Below are positions 8,796 to 19,626 of a DNA stretch of 38,226 nucleotides, piece after piece (position 1 is the stretch's first letter; the number at the start of each line of letters is the position of its first letter). The position numbers were made by a program, and so were the translations under genes. The notes under the pieces are model-generated. The model saw only the letters and a list, made by a program, of their open reading frames with translations. It did not search any database and was not told where the DNA came from. The stretch is from assembly GCA_902560505.1 (NCBI GenBank), contig CACELY010000010.1:1-38226 (forward strand). The letters run 5' to 3'. The DNA comes from an uncultured Alphaproteobacteria bacterium (GTDB lineage: Bacteria > Pseudomonadota > Alphaproteobacteria > Rhodobacterales > Rhodobacteraceae).

Positions 8796-10445
8796 TTAAC
8801 GATCAGGAATTAGCATTATAACGTCATCCGTTAGGCCTTCTTTTCTGACATCTACCTTACTTAATTTCCCAGACCCAGTTTTTCTGATGCTATCTACAAA
8901 CCTGATATACTTTGGGACAGCAAACCTAGGTAGCTTCTCTTGACAAAAGAGAAGAAATTTATCATTTTCAATATTATCTCCTTTATTTTTAACAATGCAT
9001 ACAAGGACTTCGTCTTCACCGCCTGATTTTTCTGTTTTTACCCCTATCGCTGCACTTTCATCTACTTGCGGGTATGAATTGATAACTTGTTCCAATTCAA
9101 AGGCAGAGATATTCTCACCTCTACGCCTGATGCAGTCTTTTATTCTATCAAAATAATGCATTCTTCCCTTTTCATCAAAATGGCATGCGTCACCAGTGTG
9201 AAACCATAAATTTCGCCAAGCCTCTACAGTTTTCTCTGGCATTTTATAATAACCCGCCGAAAAAATTCCTGGGTGTTTAGGCCTAATTAGTAACTCTCCA
9301 ACTTTATTAACAGGCAGAGTTTCATCATTCTCGGGATCAGCAATTCTGACTTCATATAATTCATTTACTGGGTAACCAGCACGCCCTGGGACACAAGTCT
9401 CTTCATTAAGTGAAGCCCAAAAACTCATGCCGCTCTCAGTCATCCCGAAACCTTGTAAAAACTTAATATTAAAACGTTTTTCAAAATCTTTTCCCCATTC
9501 ACCGATGGGAACGGCACTAACTAATCTTAATGAATGATTTTTATCTTCCTTGCTCTCCTTGGTGCTATAAACAAACTCAGGCATTACACCAAGTAGATGT
9601 GTTGTTGTTGCTTTTGAGATTTGAACGTCACTTAACCATCGATTGGGGCTAAATCTTTCTACGCAATAAACACTCATGCCCGCATATAGAGCTGCGAAGC
9701 ACTGAATACTTAGTGCGTTAATATGGAATAAGGGCATGCAGATATACTGTGTGTCTCTATCAGAAAACTCAGCAACCTCAGCACTTATAATAGCGTAAGA
9801 AAAGAAGTGTCCATGAGGCAACAAGACACCTTTAGACGGACCAGTGGTTCCAGACGTATACATTATCGCACAAATTTTATGAATTGAAGCAGTTTCCAGC
9901 AAACTGATTTCGCTATCATTAATGATATTATCTAAGCACGATTGAAAGCTTAAAATCTCTTCGGCATGAAGGGCCGTTGGCAATGATTTTTTATCAAAAG
10001 ACTTAGTTACTATAGTACCCCTCAGTTGGTTTTTTTGTGACTTTATATTTTTAAAAACCTCTAATAAAGTATTGTCTATTATGGATATTTTTGGCTCACA
10101 ATTAAGAAACTGGTGCTCTAAGAATTGCCCTCTTAATTCTGTATTTATCGGAACAAAAATAGCTCCAATCTTCATTACAGCAAATAGAGAAATAAGAAAT
10201 TCTGGACTATTTTTTAGAAAACAAAAGACATTTTCATCCTCTTTAAGTCCGATATCTAAAAGTTTATAAGCAAATTTGTCCGACTGCTCATCAAGTAATT
10301 TAAATGAGAGAGAAGTGCCGGAGTCAAATCTAATGAATTCTTTGTCCCCATATTCAGACGCTCTGCTCTTTAACAACTTCAAAATATTCCAGTTGGATTT
10401 CTCTACAAAAACACCTCTTTCTTTCATAATAAAACTCCGTACCAC
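8796..10445 (-). CDS. AMP-forming acyl-CoA synthetase, CaiC (crotonobetaine/carnitine-CoA ligase)-like
   Basis: IMYTSGTTGPSKGVLLPHG, GFGMTES, WFHTGDACHFDEKGRMHYFDRIKDCIRRRGENISAFELEQVINSYPQV, KTGSGKLSK. Start may be an internal Met (MKERGVF). Confidence 0.8.
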   Translation of the reverse strand: MVRSFIMKERGVFVEKSNWNILKLLKSRASEYGDKEFIRFDSGTSLSFKLLDEQSDKFAYKLLDIGLKEDENVFCFLKNSPEFLISLFAVMKIGAIFVPINTELRGQFLEHQFLNCEPKISIIDNTLLEVFKNIKSQKNQLRGTIVTKSFDKKSLPTALHAEEILSFQSCLDNIINDSEISLLETASIHKICAIMYTSGTTGPSKGVLLPHGHFFSYAIISAEVAEFSDRDTQYICMPLFHINALSIQCFAALYAGMSVYCVERFSPNRWLSDVQISKATTTHLLGVMPEFVYSTKESKEDKNHSLRLVSAVPIGEWGKDFEKRFNIKFLQGFGMTESGMSFWASLNEETCVPGRAGYPVNELYEVRIADPENDETLPVNKVGELLIRPKHPGIFSAGYYKMPEKTVEAWRNLWFHTGDACHFDEKGRMHYFDRIKDCIRRRGENISAFELEQVINSYPQVDESAAIGVKTEKSGGEDEVLVCIVKNKGDNIENDKFLLFCQEKLPRFAVPKYIRFVDSIRKTGSGKLSKVDVRKEGLTDDVIMLIPDR

Positions 10446-10462
10446 AAAATAGCTTTAAATTA

Positions 10463-11335
10463 TTATTTCGTTAATTTGTCGGCGTTAGAATACAGTGCAT
10501 TATATACTACAGCAAAGCAAATTAAAGATCCTCCTAGAATGGTATTGAGTAAAACCTCTTCCCCAATAAAAATCCATACCCAAAACGGTCCCAAAAATAC
10601 CTCTCCAAGCATTAGTATGGTTAGTTGCGTTGCTGGGACAAATTTTGAGCCTAAAGTATATAAAACAAGGCCACCACCTACCTGGAAGACACCTAAAATG
10701 AAAATAATGAAGAAGTCTTTACTGATAAGCTGAATACTATAATTTAAAAACAATATAATTAAGAAAGCAACAGAGGATGCGATGATCCCAGAAGCGAAAA
10801 CAGATGGCAACATTTGCATATGTTTGTTTAGTCTTAGATTGATAGTAAAAAAAGAAAAGCCGATGGCTGAAATAATAGCAGATAAGTTTCCTTTCCAATT
10901 ACCACCACCAAAATCACCCCAAATCATAATAATGACGCCCGTAAAAGCAATGGCAATGGACAGTAATGTTTTGATTGATATTGTTTCTTTTAGCAATATT
11001 GGTGACAAAATAGCTGTAAATATTGGGGCACAAGCAAATAATAGGAGAGCATTTGCTGCTGATGTAGTTAATAAAGCGTAAATTCCTCCTATATATGCAA
11101 AAAATAGTGCAGTACCACCAAGCACGTAAGACACCCAGTTTCTTAAAAGAAGAGAAAAGTTAAACCTGAAAAAAAAATGGAGCAAAAACCCAATAAAGAT
11201 TGAAATAAAAATTGAACGAAAAAATAATATTTCAAACGCATTGGCCTGCTCAATGCTCTTGATACTTAATCCTATAGTGGACCAAAGTATTCCTGCGGTA
11301 ACAGCTAAAATAATACCAAAACTTCTATCTGTCAT
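10463..11335 (-). CDS. EamA/DMT-family transporter
   Basis: Highly hydrophobic, about 10 predicted TM segments; ILWSTIGLSIKS, FFRSIFISI, PIFTAILSPILLKE motifs of EamA repeats. Confidence 0.85.
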   Translation of the reverse strand: MTDRSFGIILAVTAGILWSTIGLSIKSIEQANAFEILFFRSIFISIFIGFLLHFFFRFNFSLLLRNWVSYVLGGTALFFAYIGGIYALLTTSAANALLLFACAPIFTAILSPILLKETISIKTLLSIAIAFTGVIIMIWGDFGGGNWKGNLSAIISAIGFSFFTINLRLNKHMQMLPSVFASGIIASSVAFLIILFLNYSIQLISKDFFIIFILGVFQVGGGLVLYTLGSKFVPATQLTILMLGEVFLGPFWVWIFIGEEVLLNTILGGSLICFAVVYNALYSNADKLTK

Positions 11336-11448
11336 AGTCTTCTAAAATTTGTAATGTTCTCATTAATCTTTTCTCAAATAGACAAAGAACCTCTAATAGC
11401 TTTAAGTAATAAAGTAAACATGTTAATCTTTCCGTAGGGGGAATTGGA

Positions 11449-12870
11449 ATGGCAGGAAAAGAGTTTTTAGAGTCGATTGAAATCAATTTCAAGCAAGCTA
11501 TAAAATTTTTAAACAGTAATAAATCAGAGAGTGCTTTATCTGACGATCTTGCAGAACAAATTATGCAAGCAAATTCAACTTATTTAGTAAGATTTGGCGT
11601 TAGATTAAGGAATAAAGTTTATACATTTCAAGGATATAGATCAGTACACTCCGATCACTTTGAACCTGTGAAAGGCGGCATAAGGTACGATTTAGATGTA
11701 AATCAAGAGGAAGTTGAGGCTTTAGCAGCTCTTATGACTTATAAGTGTTCGCTTGTTGAGGTACCTTTCGGGGGATCAAAAGGAGGTCTAATCATTGACC
11801 CAAAAGAGTGGAGTGCAGAAGAACTAGAAAAAATTACCCGCCGGTTTACTCAAGAACTGGCTAAAAGAGATTTAATTCATCCATCACAGAATGTACCAGC
11901 ACCTGATGTCGGAACTGGGGAACGAGAAATGGCATGGATGGCAGACGAATATAGAAGATTGAACCCCACGGATTTAAATGCATGGGCCTGCGTTACTGGA
12001 AAACCCGTAAGCAAGGGAGGGATTGCTGGCAGAACTGAAGCTACGGGGCGTGGTGTAAAATACGCACTAAACGCGTTCTTTGACTGTAAAATTGATTTAG
12101 AAAAAACTGGACTCTCACCAGGGTTAAGCGGAAAGCGAGTAATAATACAGGGTCTCGGCAATGTTGGTTATCATGCTGCACTCTTTTTATCGAAAGAGGA
12201 TGGTGCAAAAATAACTCATGTTTTGGAGCGGGATGGAGCTATAATAAATGAACAAGGGATCGATATCCAGAAATTACGAGACAATATAATAAAAAATGGC
12301 TCAATAAAAGGCTATCCAGGGTTTACCGATAAAGGACCAGAGCTTCTGGAAGCTGATGCCGATATTTTGATTCCCGCAGCAATGGAGTTGGTAATAACTG
12401 AAGAAAATGCTGCAAGAATTAAGGCTCCTCTAATCATCGAAGCAGCAAACGGGCCAATATCGTCCAATGCTGATAAGATATTGAATGAAAATAATAAAAT
12501 CATTATTCCAGATTTATATGCTAATGCTGGAGGGGTTACAGTTAGCTACTTCGAATGGATCAAAAATTTAAGCAGAATAAGATTTGGTAGACTACAAAGA
12601 CGTGCGCAAGAAAACCAACTGTCTTCTTTAATTAGTGGAATTGAGTCTATGACTAAGGAAAAGTTTTCTGACGAGTTTAAAAAAGAGATTGTTAAAGGCG
12701 ATTCAGAGCTTGATTTAGTAAGATCAGGACTAGAAGATACCATGCGAACTACTTATGATGTAATAAGTGCTCGTTGGAACTCAGATACAGATATTCCTGA
12801 CCTGCGCACTGCTGCTATGATGGTTTCAATAAGTAGAGTAGCTAGCACCTATTCAACGTTAGGCATTTAA
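11449..12870 (+). CDS. Glutamate dehydrogenase (Glu/Leu/Phe/Val dehydrogenase family)
   Basis: PVKGGIRYDLDVNQEEVEALAALMTYKCSLVEVPFGGSKGGLIIDP; ITRRFTQEL; RVIIQGLGNVGYHAALFL; AANGPISSNADKIL. Confidence 0.92.
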   Translation: MAGKEFLESIEINFKQAIKFLNSNKSESALSDDLAEQIMQANSTYLVRFGVRLRNKVYTFQGYRSVHSDHFEPVKGGIRYDLDVNQEEVEALAALMTYKCSLVEVPFGGSKGGLIIDPKEWSAEELEKITRRFTQELAKRDLIHPSQNVPAPDVGTGEREMAWMADEYRRLNPTDLNAWACVTGKPVSKGGIAGRTEATGRGVKYALNAFFDCKIDLEKTGLSPGLSGKRVIIQGLGNVGYHAALFLSKEDGAKITHVLERDGAIINEQGIDIQKLRDNIIKNGSIKGYPGFTDKGPELLEADADILIPAAMELVITEENAARIKAPLIIEAANGPISSNADKILNENNKIIIPDLYANAGGVTVSYFEWIKNLSRIRFGRLQRRAQENQLSSLISGIESMTKEKFSDEFKKEIVKGDSELDLVRSGLEDTMRTTYDVISARWNSDTDIPDLRTAAMMVSISRVASTYSTLGI

Positions 12871-12900
12871 TAAACTATAAAAGTGTATGCATCTAATCGC

Positions 12901-13665
12901 TTACATTCTACTTTCTCTGATATCAGAAATAATTAGTTCAAGCTCCTCTAAAGGCACAAAGCCCGGGAAAAATTTACCCTCGATAATAAATAGAGGTGTG
13001 CCAGAAAAACCTATTCGTCTTGCTAGTGCATTTGACTTTGCTATATGGTTTATAACGAATTCACTCTCCATGTCTTTTTTCAAGCTAGCGATATCAATCT
13101 CTAAATTTTTTGCTATTTCAAAAATTTTAGTCTCAGTTAGAGTCCCTTCCTTCATAAGCCGCCAATGATATTCTTTGTACTTGCCTTGTGCAATTGATGC
13201 TAAAGCCGCTTTTGCAGCAATAACACTATTATTGTTTAAAATAGGCCACTCACGGGGTATAAATTTTATGTTCTCATCAGCTTTAATTAAATTTTGAAGA
13301 TCTGTTGCGGCCGTTTTGCAATACGGACAGTTATAATCAAAGAATTCAACAATCGTAATATCTCCGGTTGGATTACCAATGACAACTGTATCTTCAGCGT
13401 CAGTCAGCTCTGAACTATATTCTCTGATAAGATTTGAGACATTATCATTTCTTTGCTGTTCTTCCCTAGCTTGAAGAATTCTAGAAGCCTCTCGAAGTAT
13501 TTCAGGATTTTCGAGCAATGCTTCCAGTGCTAACTTTTTTATCGTTGCCATCTCATTTTCTGAAAAGCTGTTGTTTCTTTTTTCTTGAGCGAATAAAGGT
13601 ATGGTTACAAAAACACAAGCTACGAATAAGATGGTATATGCGATACATTTAAGCTTCATAAGCAT
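12901..13665 (-). CDS. DsbA-family thioredoxin-fold protein with signal peptide
   Basis: Signal peptide and VEFFDYNCPYCKTAATDLQ (CPYC active site), RIGFSGTPLFIIEGKFFPGFVP cis-Pro region. Confidence 0.88.
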   Translation of the reverse strand: MLMKLKCIAYTILFVACVFVTIPLFAQEKRNNSFSENEMATIKKLALEALLENPEILREASRILQAREEQQRNDNVSNLIREYSSELTDAEDTVVIGNPTGDITIVEFFDYNCPYCKTAATDLQNLIKADENIKFIPREWPILNNNSVIAAKAALASIAQGKYKEYHWRLMKEGTLTETKIFEIAKNLEIDIASLKKDMESEFVINHIAKSNALARRIGFSGTPLFIIEGKFFPGFVPLEELELIISDIRESRM

Positions 13666-15044
13666 TAGGAACTAAGACTCCCAATTTTATGAAATAATTG
13701 CCGATATGCCTCCTGCCCTTTATAAAAACTAGATAATCGGAAAAATTCATTAGGCGCATGCCAGTTTTCGTCATTAAGTTGAAAAGAAAATGTTGTTGTA
13801 TAGACGCCTAAAAATCGGTAAAAAGCAGAAAGAATGGGAATTGAGCCTCCAACTCTTATAATATATGGATCTTTTCCATAAATATTTTTTAGTACCTCTT
13901 TTGCCAATTTCATTGAATTCAAGTCACTGGGAATTAATAAGGGATCGCCTTCATCTTGAAGCGGTATAACCTTACCAGTGACTCCCGATGGCAGATGTTT
14001 TTCAACATGTTTTTCAATCTTTTTAAGTATCTCTTTTGGTTTTTGATCTGCTACTAAACGACAAGTTATTTTTGCAAAGGCTTTCGAAGGTAGAACCGTT
14101 TTAGTGCCTGCTCCTTGATAACCACCCGAAATACCATTTAAATCAATAGTAGGGCGTGCGCTCACTCGCTCTAATGGTGTATAGCCAATTTCACCATCTA
14201 AACAAATGGCGCCTGTCTGTTCTACAAATTTTTTCTCATCAAAAGGAACTCTTGATATCTCCTCTTTGTCTTTAGAAGTAAGAGGAATAACTTCATCATA
14301 AAAACCTTCAACAGCGATCTCTCCGCTGTCATTCTTCATGGAAGCGATCAATTGTGATAATGCCATTACAGGGTTTGCAATCGCCGCACCATATATTCCC
14401 GAATGCTTGTCGGTATCTGGACCAGTTACCTCAATATCAAAACCTAAAATACCTTTATAAGCCACTGCCAATTCACACTCATCTTCAGAAAACTGGCCAC
14501 CATCAGCTGAAAAAATCATGTCACAGATCAGTTTGTCAACATTTTTGGAAACAAATTCAGGCATGTTTGGTGAGGCCACTTCTTCTTCCCCTTCAAAAAT
14601 GAATTTGATGTTGAAGGGGAAAGTCTCCGACGTTTTAAATATTGACTCAAACACAACGATAGGTATGAACATGGAACCCTTATCATCAGAAGCTCCTCGC
14701 CCAAAAATTTTGTTATCTTTAATAATCGGTTTGAAGGGATCAATATCCCACAATTCAAGCGGATCTACAGGTTGAACATCATAATGACCATATATAAGTA
14801 CTGTAGGTTTATCACTCCCAGCGTGCAACCAATCACCATAAACTGCAGGTTGCCCACCAGTATCCATTAGCTCCACATTCTCTATGCCAGCTTTTAACAT
14901 TCGCTCTTTTAACCAGGCCGCAGCTCTTTGAACGTCTTTAGAATGTTCTGGCAAAGCAGCAATCGAAGGTATAGATATAAAATCTAACAAATCATTATTA
15001 AATTTTTCTCTGTTTTCTGTTAGATATTTTTGATCATTTTCCAT
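13665..15044 (-). CDS. M20 family metallopeptidase (dipeptidase/CNDP-like)
   Basis: VLIYGHYDVQPVDPLELWDIDPFKPIIKDNKIFGRGASDDKGSM; FEGEEEVASPNMPEF; HAPNEFFRLSSFYKG. Confidence 0.9.
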   Translation of the reverse strand: MENDQKYLTENREKFNNDLLDFISIPSIAALPEHSKDVQRAAAWLKERMLKAGIENVELMDTGGQPAVYGDWLHAGSDKPTVLIYGHYDVQPVDPLELWDIDPFKPIIKDNKIFGRGASDDKGSMFIPIVVFESIFKTSETFPFNIKFIFEGEEEVASPNMPEFVSKNVDKLICDMIFSADGGQFSEDECELAVAYKGILGFDIEVTGPDTDKHSGIYGAAIANPVMALSQLIASMKNDSGEIAVEGFYDEVIPLTSKDKEEISRVPFDEKKFVEQTGAICLDGEIGYTPLERVSARPTIDLNGISGGYQGAGTKTVLPSKAFAKITCRLVADQKPKEILKKIEKHVEKHLPSGVTGKVIPLQDEGDPLLIPSDLNSMKLAKEVLKNIYGKDPYIIRVGGSIPILSAFYRFLGVYTTTFSFQLNDENWHAPNEFFRLSSFYKGQEAYRQLFHKIGSLSS

Positions 15045-15190
15045 TATTTAAGCAACCTTCTTACTATCTATCCTAGACAACTTAATATGTTATACGTTCA
15101 AATTTATTTAAAGTAACTTTTTTATTAAGTAAACGAAGTTAGTTTATCTAAACAAACATTAATAAAGCAACCCTCATACTCAATCAGTAT

Positions 15191-16063
15191 TTAATTGTAA
15201 TAGAAACTAACCGAATGTTTAGCCTCAGCAAAAAATAACCATCTTGAAAAATAAATTCCTACAAAATGAATGCCTATTACAAAAACGCTTACACTAAAGT
15301 TACTAGGAAACATTAAAATTAATAACATAGGCAAAACAAATGCCGCAAAGAAAGAGATATATCTTATTTTTATCGCATGTTTCCTAGCAACTTTATAAAC
15401 CATCTCATTAAGCAAATAGTTTCTATTAGTATGAGCGACATCAAAAGCTCTAATATCTTCATTTTTACTAAATCCCAAAGCGGTACCAACACTCGTTTCT
15501 TTATATATAAAACTTTGGTCAGCAATATACCAAAACAAGACTTGAAGAACTGCAAAAATCAATAGCAAAACTAAGCTAGCGTAATCCAATAATAGAATTG
15601 AGCCACCTGCCAAAGCTGTAAAAATAAAAAGAGCAGGCGTTAACATATTATTCCAAGATGGCACGGTTTTTAACTGTGCATAAATCATGGAAGTAGTAAA
15701 AATAGTAAATAAAGATAAAAGAAATAATATAATGCCCACCTCGTTGAAATATCGATTTTGTACAAAAACCCAACCAATGTTTCCTACAACAATCGATAGG
15801 CAGAAGATCGAGGAAATCGCCTCTCGACTTAACCAGCTAGTTTGCCATTGAGACATGGATTTGATTGCATTTTTTTTGTTTGCAAGATGAAAAAAAGAGG
15901 AAATCAATCCAATAATTGAAAAAAAAAGACCAATTACAGAAAAAATCACAATATCAACCGTGCTGATCTGATTCAAAAATTGTAGCAGTCCAATAATTGA
16001 AATCAGTCCAAAACCGAAACCAGAAAGAACAGTAAAAAGGATTATTGATGGAGCAGGATGCAT
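15191..16063 (-). CDS. soeC: DmsC-type membrane anchor subunit, probable sulfite dehydrogenase SoeC
   Basis: Polytopic DmsC/NrfD-like protein with HPAPSIILFTVLSGFGFGL start; adjacent and overlapping with Fe-S subunit gene. Confidence 0.75.
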   Translation of the reverse strand: MHPAPSIILFTVLSGFGFGLISIIGLLQFLNQISTVDIVIFSVIGLFFSIIGLISSFFHLANKKNAIKSMSQWQTSWLSREAISSIFCLSIVVGNIGWVFVQNRYFNEVGIILFLLSLFTIFTTSMIYAQLKTVPSWNNMLTPALFIFTALAGGSILLLDYASLVLLLIFAVLQVLFWYIADQSFIYKETSVGTALGFSKNEDIRAFDVAHTNRNYLLNEMVYKVARKHAIKIRYISFFAAFVLPMLLILMFPSNFSVSVFVIGIHFVGIYFSRWLFFAEAKHSVSFYYN

Positions 16064-16806
16064 TAGAATTTACTAAGAGCTCTATCCACCCAACCAAGTA
16101 GCCCTGTAGCATCTGTTTCCTCCTCAACAACTGACCCAACAGAGCTGACAGAATTCTTAGACTTTATTCTAGGAAGTAGATATTTATTAACTGGTTTTGT
16201 TTGCATTTCAGGCATAAGATCAACTCCACCTCTCTCTTTGACCTTCTTTGAAACATCTGAATTAGGGTCATTGAAATCACCAAATGCTCTTGCGCCAGTG
16301 GGACAACTCTTTACACACACAGGCACTCTGTCCTCTGGTGGAAGCTCTTCACTATAAATTCTATCAACACACAAAGTACATTTTTTCATTACACCGCTTA
16401 CTAAATCTAGCTCTCGAGCTCCATAGGGACACGCCCAAGCACAAAGCCCACAGCCCATGCAATCATCTTCATTAACAAGAACTATCCCATCTTCTTCTCT
16501 CTTGTAACTTGCTCCTGTCGGGCAAACAGTCACACAAGGTGCATCTTCACAATGAAGGCAAGATCTTGGAAAGTAAAACGTCTCAGCTTCATTCGTACAG
16601 CTGTTTTCTCTCTCATATGAATGAACTCGATTTAAAAAAGTACCAACTGGATCCTTCTGATGAGAGTTGATATCACTTAACTGCTTTTCGCCTCCTGATG
16701 AATTCCACTCTTTACAACTCACTACACATCCGTGACATCCAACACAAGTGTCAAGATCAATTAAAAGCCCTAATTTTTTATCTTCGCATTTAGGTAATTT
16801 TGTCAA
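16063..16806 (-). CDS. soeB: 4Fe-4S ferredoxin subunit, probable sulfite dehydrogenase SoeB
   Basis: Four Cys clusters: CVGCHGCVVSC, CLHCEDAPCVTVCPTGA, CMGCGLCAWACPYGARE, CTLCVDRI...CVKSCPTGARAFGD. Confidence 0.8.
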   Translation of the reverse strand: MTKLPKCEDKKLGLLIDLDTCVGCHGCVVSCKEWNSSGGEKQLSDINSHQKDPVGTFLNRVHSYERENSCTNEAETFYFPRSCLHCEDAPCVTVCPTGASYKREEDGIVLVNEDDCMGCGLCAWACPYGARELDLVSGVMKKCTLCVDRIYSEELPPEDRVPVCVKSCPTGARAFGDFNDPNSDVSKKVKERGGVDLMPEMQTKPVNKYLLPRIKSKNSVSSVGSVVEEETDATGLLGWVDRALSKF

Positions 16807-16813
16807 TTCTTAC

Positions 16814-19612
16814 TCATTTCTTTTTATCTACCCCAACATTTACAGGAGAGCTCAATACTGGAAACTGCGGGAGAGATACCTTACTGGGGTTGTCCACCTT
16901 CTCAATGTTAACCAATAGGTCATACCATGCAGCTTGTCCAGTAATAGGATCAGAATTACTATATCTGTAGCCGCTATCATTCTTGGGCAAGAGATCAGAA
17001 ATGAGGTGATTTATTATAAAACCTTCATTAGCCTCCTCCACATTTTCATCTAGAGCCCAAGATCCTTTTCTTTTGCCAATTGCGTTCCATGTCCATACTG
17101 TATCTTCATTCTGGCTCTTCATAAGTGCAACCGGAACAACTATTGATGAATTTTCCGACGTTAATCTAGCCCAGTCTCCATCTTTAAAATTCTTTTCTTT
17201 CCAAATACCTTTAGACACAAATAATTTGTTAGAACCATGAATTTGTCTCAACCAAACATTCTGACTGCCCCAGCTATGATACATCGCTGCGGGTCTCTGT
17301 GTAATTGCATGTATAGGATATTGTTTGACTTTTTTTGGATCATGATTTGACCACCAAATTGGTAATGGATCCATTTTTTCGTCAATTCTTTCAAACAAAT
17401 GCTTCTGAGGTTTCAAATTATCTGGCAATTGGTGGTAATTTTGCAACTTTGCTAGTGGCTCTAAATAGATTTGAAAGACAAAAGGCTCTTCTTTATCGTA
17501 GAAACCCATTTCTACAGCCCACTTTTGATATGCTCTATTCCATGGTTTATAATATTGGGCTTCGTCGGGGATTTTTTCACTCCAAAAACCACCATTCTTT
17601 ATATAATTGTCAATTTGATTTAAGCTGATGTCTCCTCGGCCACAATCTGTATTAGTCTCACCTCTAAATCCTGCTAAAGGCCCAATGCCCGGGCGTCTCT
17701 GATGCCTCTGCATGTAATCAGCGTAATCCTCAAATAATGGCCGCTTGTCGCTGTCTACCATTCCTGGTAGCTCCAGCATTACGCCAAGTTGCAGCAAAAC
17801 ATCTTGAAAACTTCTTACATCTCTATCTGGCTTAACAACTGGCCAGCGTATTGCATCACTAACTTGATCGGGCTCACCTATAGGCCTATCCAATAACGAT
17901 ATACAATCATATCTTTCTAAATATGTCGTATCCGGCAAAATAAGATCAGCATAGGCAACAGTTTCCGAGTAATAGCTATCGGAGTATATTATCCTAGGGA
18001 TTCTATACGCGCCTGAGTCAGGGTCTCGTTCTGTTAATTTCTTGATTGTTTCCTCGGTATTCATAGAGGAATTCCATGCCATATTTGCCATGTAGAGAAA
18101 TAAAGTATCTATTTTATAAGGATCTCCACTGTGACAGTTAGATATTACAGTATGCATTAATCCATGTGAAGACATAGGGTTTTCCCATGTAAAACCTTTA
18201 TCAATTCTTGCTGGCTTACCATCCTCTGTATAAGCTAAGTCTTCGGGTCCACTTATATATCCAAGATGAGGTCCATCTAATTCACTATCAGGACTAAATT
18301 TAAAATGTGGTCTAGGGTGCGCATCAAACGGCTTAGGATAAGGCGGTTTATACCGAAATCCACCTGGAACATCAACGCTACCAATTAAAATTTGAAGCAA
18401 GTGTATAGCTCGGCAGGTTTGAAATCCATTGGAGTGCGCTGAAATACCTCTCATCGCATGGAAACTAACCGGCCTGCCGGTGAACCCCGACCTTTTTTCC
18501 CCTCTAAAGTCCACCCAACTTTGATCAATGTATATTGACTTGTTAAACGCAGTTAAAGCTATATCATCAGCCAACCTTAATATTTGCTCTTCCTTCAATC
18601 CGCACTGCGGTGCAACTAATTTTGGAGAATATGCGTTATCCAAATATTTTTCAGTTAACAAACTAAATACAGTCTTATAGGAACCATCTTCATTTGAATA
18701 AGACTTGGTCAAAGACGGCCTCACTCCCTTATCTGAAAATCTCTTTAATTCACCAGAAAAATGATCTATCACAAGAGGACAGCCTTCTTTATCCTTTAAA
18801 AACAATCCCTTCCTATCATTAGTTGATGTAACACTCACAAGGAATGGTGAATTTGTAAAACTTTGCAAATAATCTAAATCAATTTTTTTCTTTTTAAGCA
18901 GCGTATGCACAATCGAAAGAACCAAGAGGCCATCGGTTCCTGGGCGTATACCTAACCATTGATCTGCAACTGAATTATAGCCAGTCCTTACTGGATTAAT
19001 TGCGATAACTTTTGCACCTCTATTTTTCAACTTTCCTAACCCTCTTTTAATAGGATTACTGTCATGATCTTCTGCCACACCAAAAAGAAGCATTAGCTCT
19101 GTTTTATCCCAATCAGGAGAACCAAATTCCCAAAATGAACCTCCCATAGTATAAATACCTGCAGCAGCCATATTTACAGAACAAAAGCCACCATGAGCTG
19201 CGTAGTTGGGTGTGCCAAACTTTTGTGCCCACCAACCAGTAAATGACTGAGATTGATCTCGACCAGTATAAAAGACAAGTTTTTCTGGCGATTTTTTACG
19301 AATGGGAGATAACCACTCAACCGCTATCTTAAGAGCCTCATCCCAGGATATCTCTTCAAACTTCCCCTCTCCACGCTCACCAACCCTACGTAGTGGCTTT
19401 TTTAGCCTAGAGGCTGCTTTATGCTGAAAAATACCAGAAGCACCTTTTGCACATAAAACACCCTTATTTACTGGATGATCTCTATTACCTTCTATATGGA
19501 CGACTTCATTGTCTTTTATATGCACATCAATGCCACAGCGACATGCACACATATAACAAGTCGTTTTAGAAACTTTTACAAGGCTTTCAGTGGCGTAAAT
19601 TTCTTTATCCAT
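16814..19612 (-). CDS. soeA: Molybdopterin oxidoreductase without Tat signal, probable cytoplasmic sulfite dehydrogenase catalytic subunit SoeA
   Basis: TTCYMCACRCGIDVHIKDNEVVHIEGNRDHPVNKGVLCAKG 4Fe-4S site; GRDQSQSFTGWWAQKFGTPNYAAHGGFCSVNMAAAGIYTMGG; no N-terminal twin-arginine leader, unlike DmsA/PhsA. Confidence 0.75.
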   Translation of the reverse strand: MDKEIYATESLVKVSKTTCYMCACRCGIDVHIKDNEVVHIEGNRDHPVNKGVLCAKGASGIFQHKAASRLKKPLRRVGERGEGKFEEISWDEALKIAVEWLSPIRKKSPEKLVFYTGRDQSQSFTGWWAQKFGTPNYAAHGGFCSVNMAAAGIYTMGGSFWEFGSPDWDKTELMLLFGVAEDHDSNPIKRGLGKLKNRGAKVIAINPVRTGYNSVADQWLGIRPGTDGLLVLSIVHTLLKKKKIDLDYLQSFTNSPFLVSVTSTNDRKGLFLKDKEGCPLVIDHFSGELKRFSDKGVRPSLTKSYSNEDGSYKTVFSLLTEKYLDNAYSPKLVAPQCGLKEEQILRLADDIALTAFNKSIYIDQSWVDFRGEKRSGFTGRPVSFHAMRGISAHSNGFQTCRAIHLLQILIGSVDVPGGFRYKPPYPKPFDAHPRPHFKFSPDSELDGPHLGYISGPEDLAYTEDGKPARIDKGFTWENPMSSHGLMHTVISNCHSGDPYKIDTLFLYMANMAWNSSMNTEETIKKLTERDPDSGAYRIPRIIYSDSYYSETVAYADLILPDTTYLERYDCISLLDRPIGEPDQVSDAIRWPVVKPDRDVRSFQDVLLQLGVMLELPGMVDSDKRPLFEDYADYMQRHQRRPGIGPLAGFRGETNTDCGRGDISLNQIDNYIKNGGFWSEKIPDEAQYYKPWNRAYQKWAVEMGFYDKEEPFVFQIYLEPLAKLQNYHQLPDNLKPQKHLFERIDEKMDPLPIWWSNHDPKKVKQYPIHAITQRPAAMYHSWGSQNVWLRQIHGSNKLFVSKGIWKEKNFKDGDWARLTSENSSIVVPVALMKSQNEDTVWTWNAIGKRKGSWALDENVEEANEGFIINHLISDLLPKNDSGYRYSNSDPITGQAAWYDLLVNIEKVDNPSKVSLPQFPVLSSPVNVGVDKKK

Positions 19613-19626
19613 ATTTTTCTTTTAGA

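Noticed and set aside
15191-19612. DMSO reductase DmsABC assignment (tempting because a DMSP lyase is adjacent)
   Set aside because: Catalytic subunit lacks a Tat leader and its N-terminal region resembles SoeA-type cytoplasmic sulfite dehydrogenases; Xsc linkage supports sulfite as substrate. Phylogeny needed to be certain.
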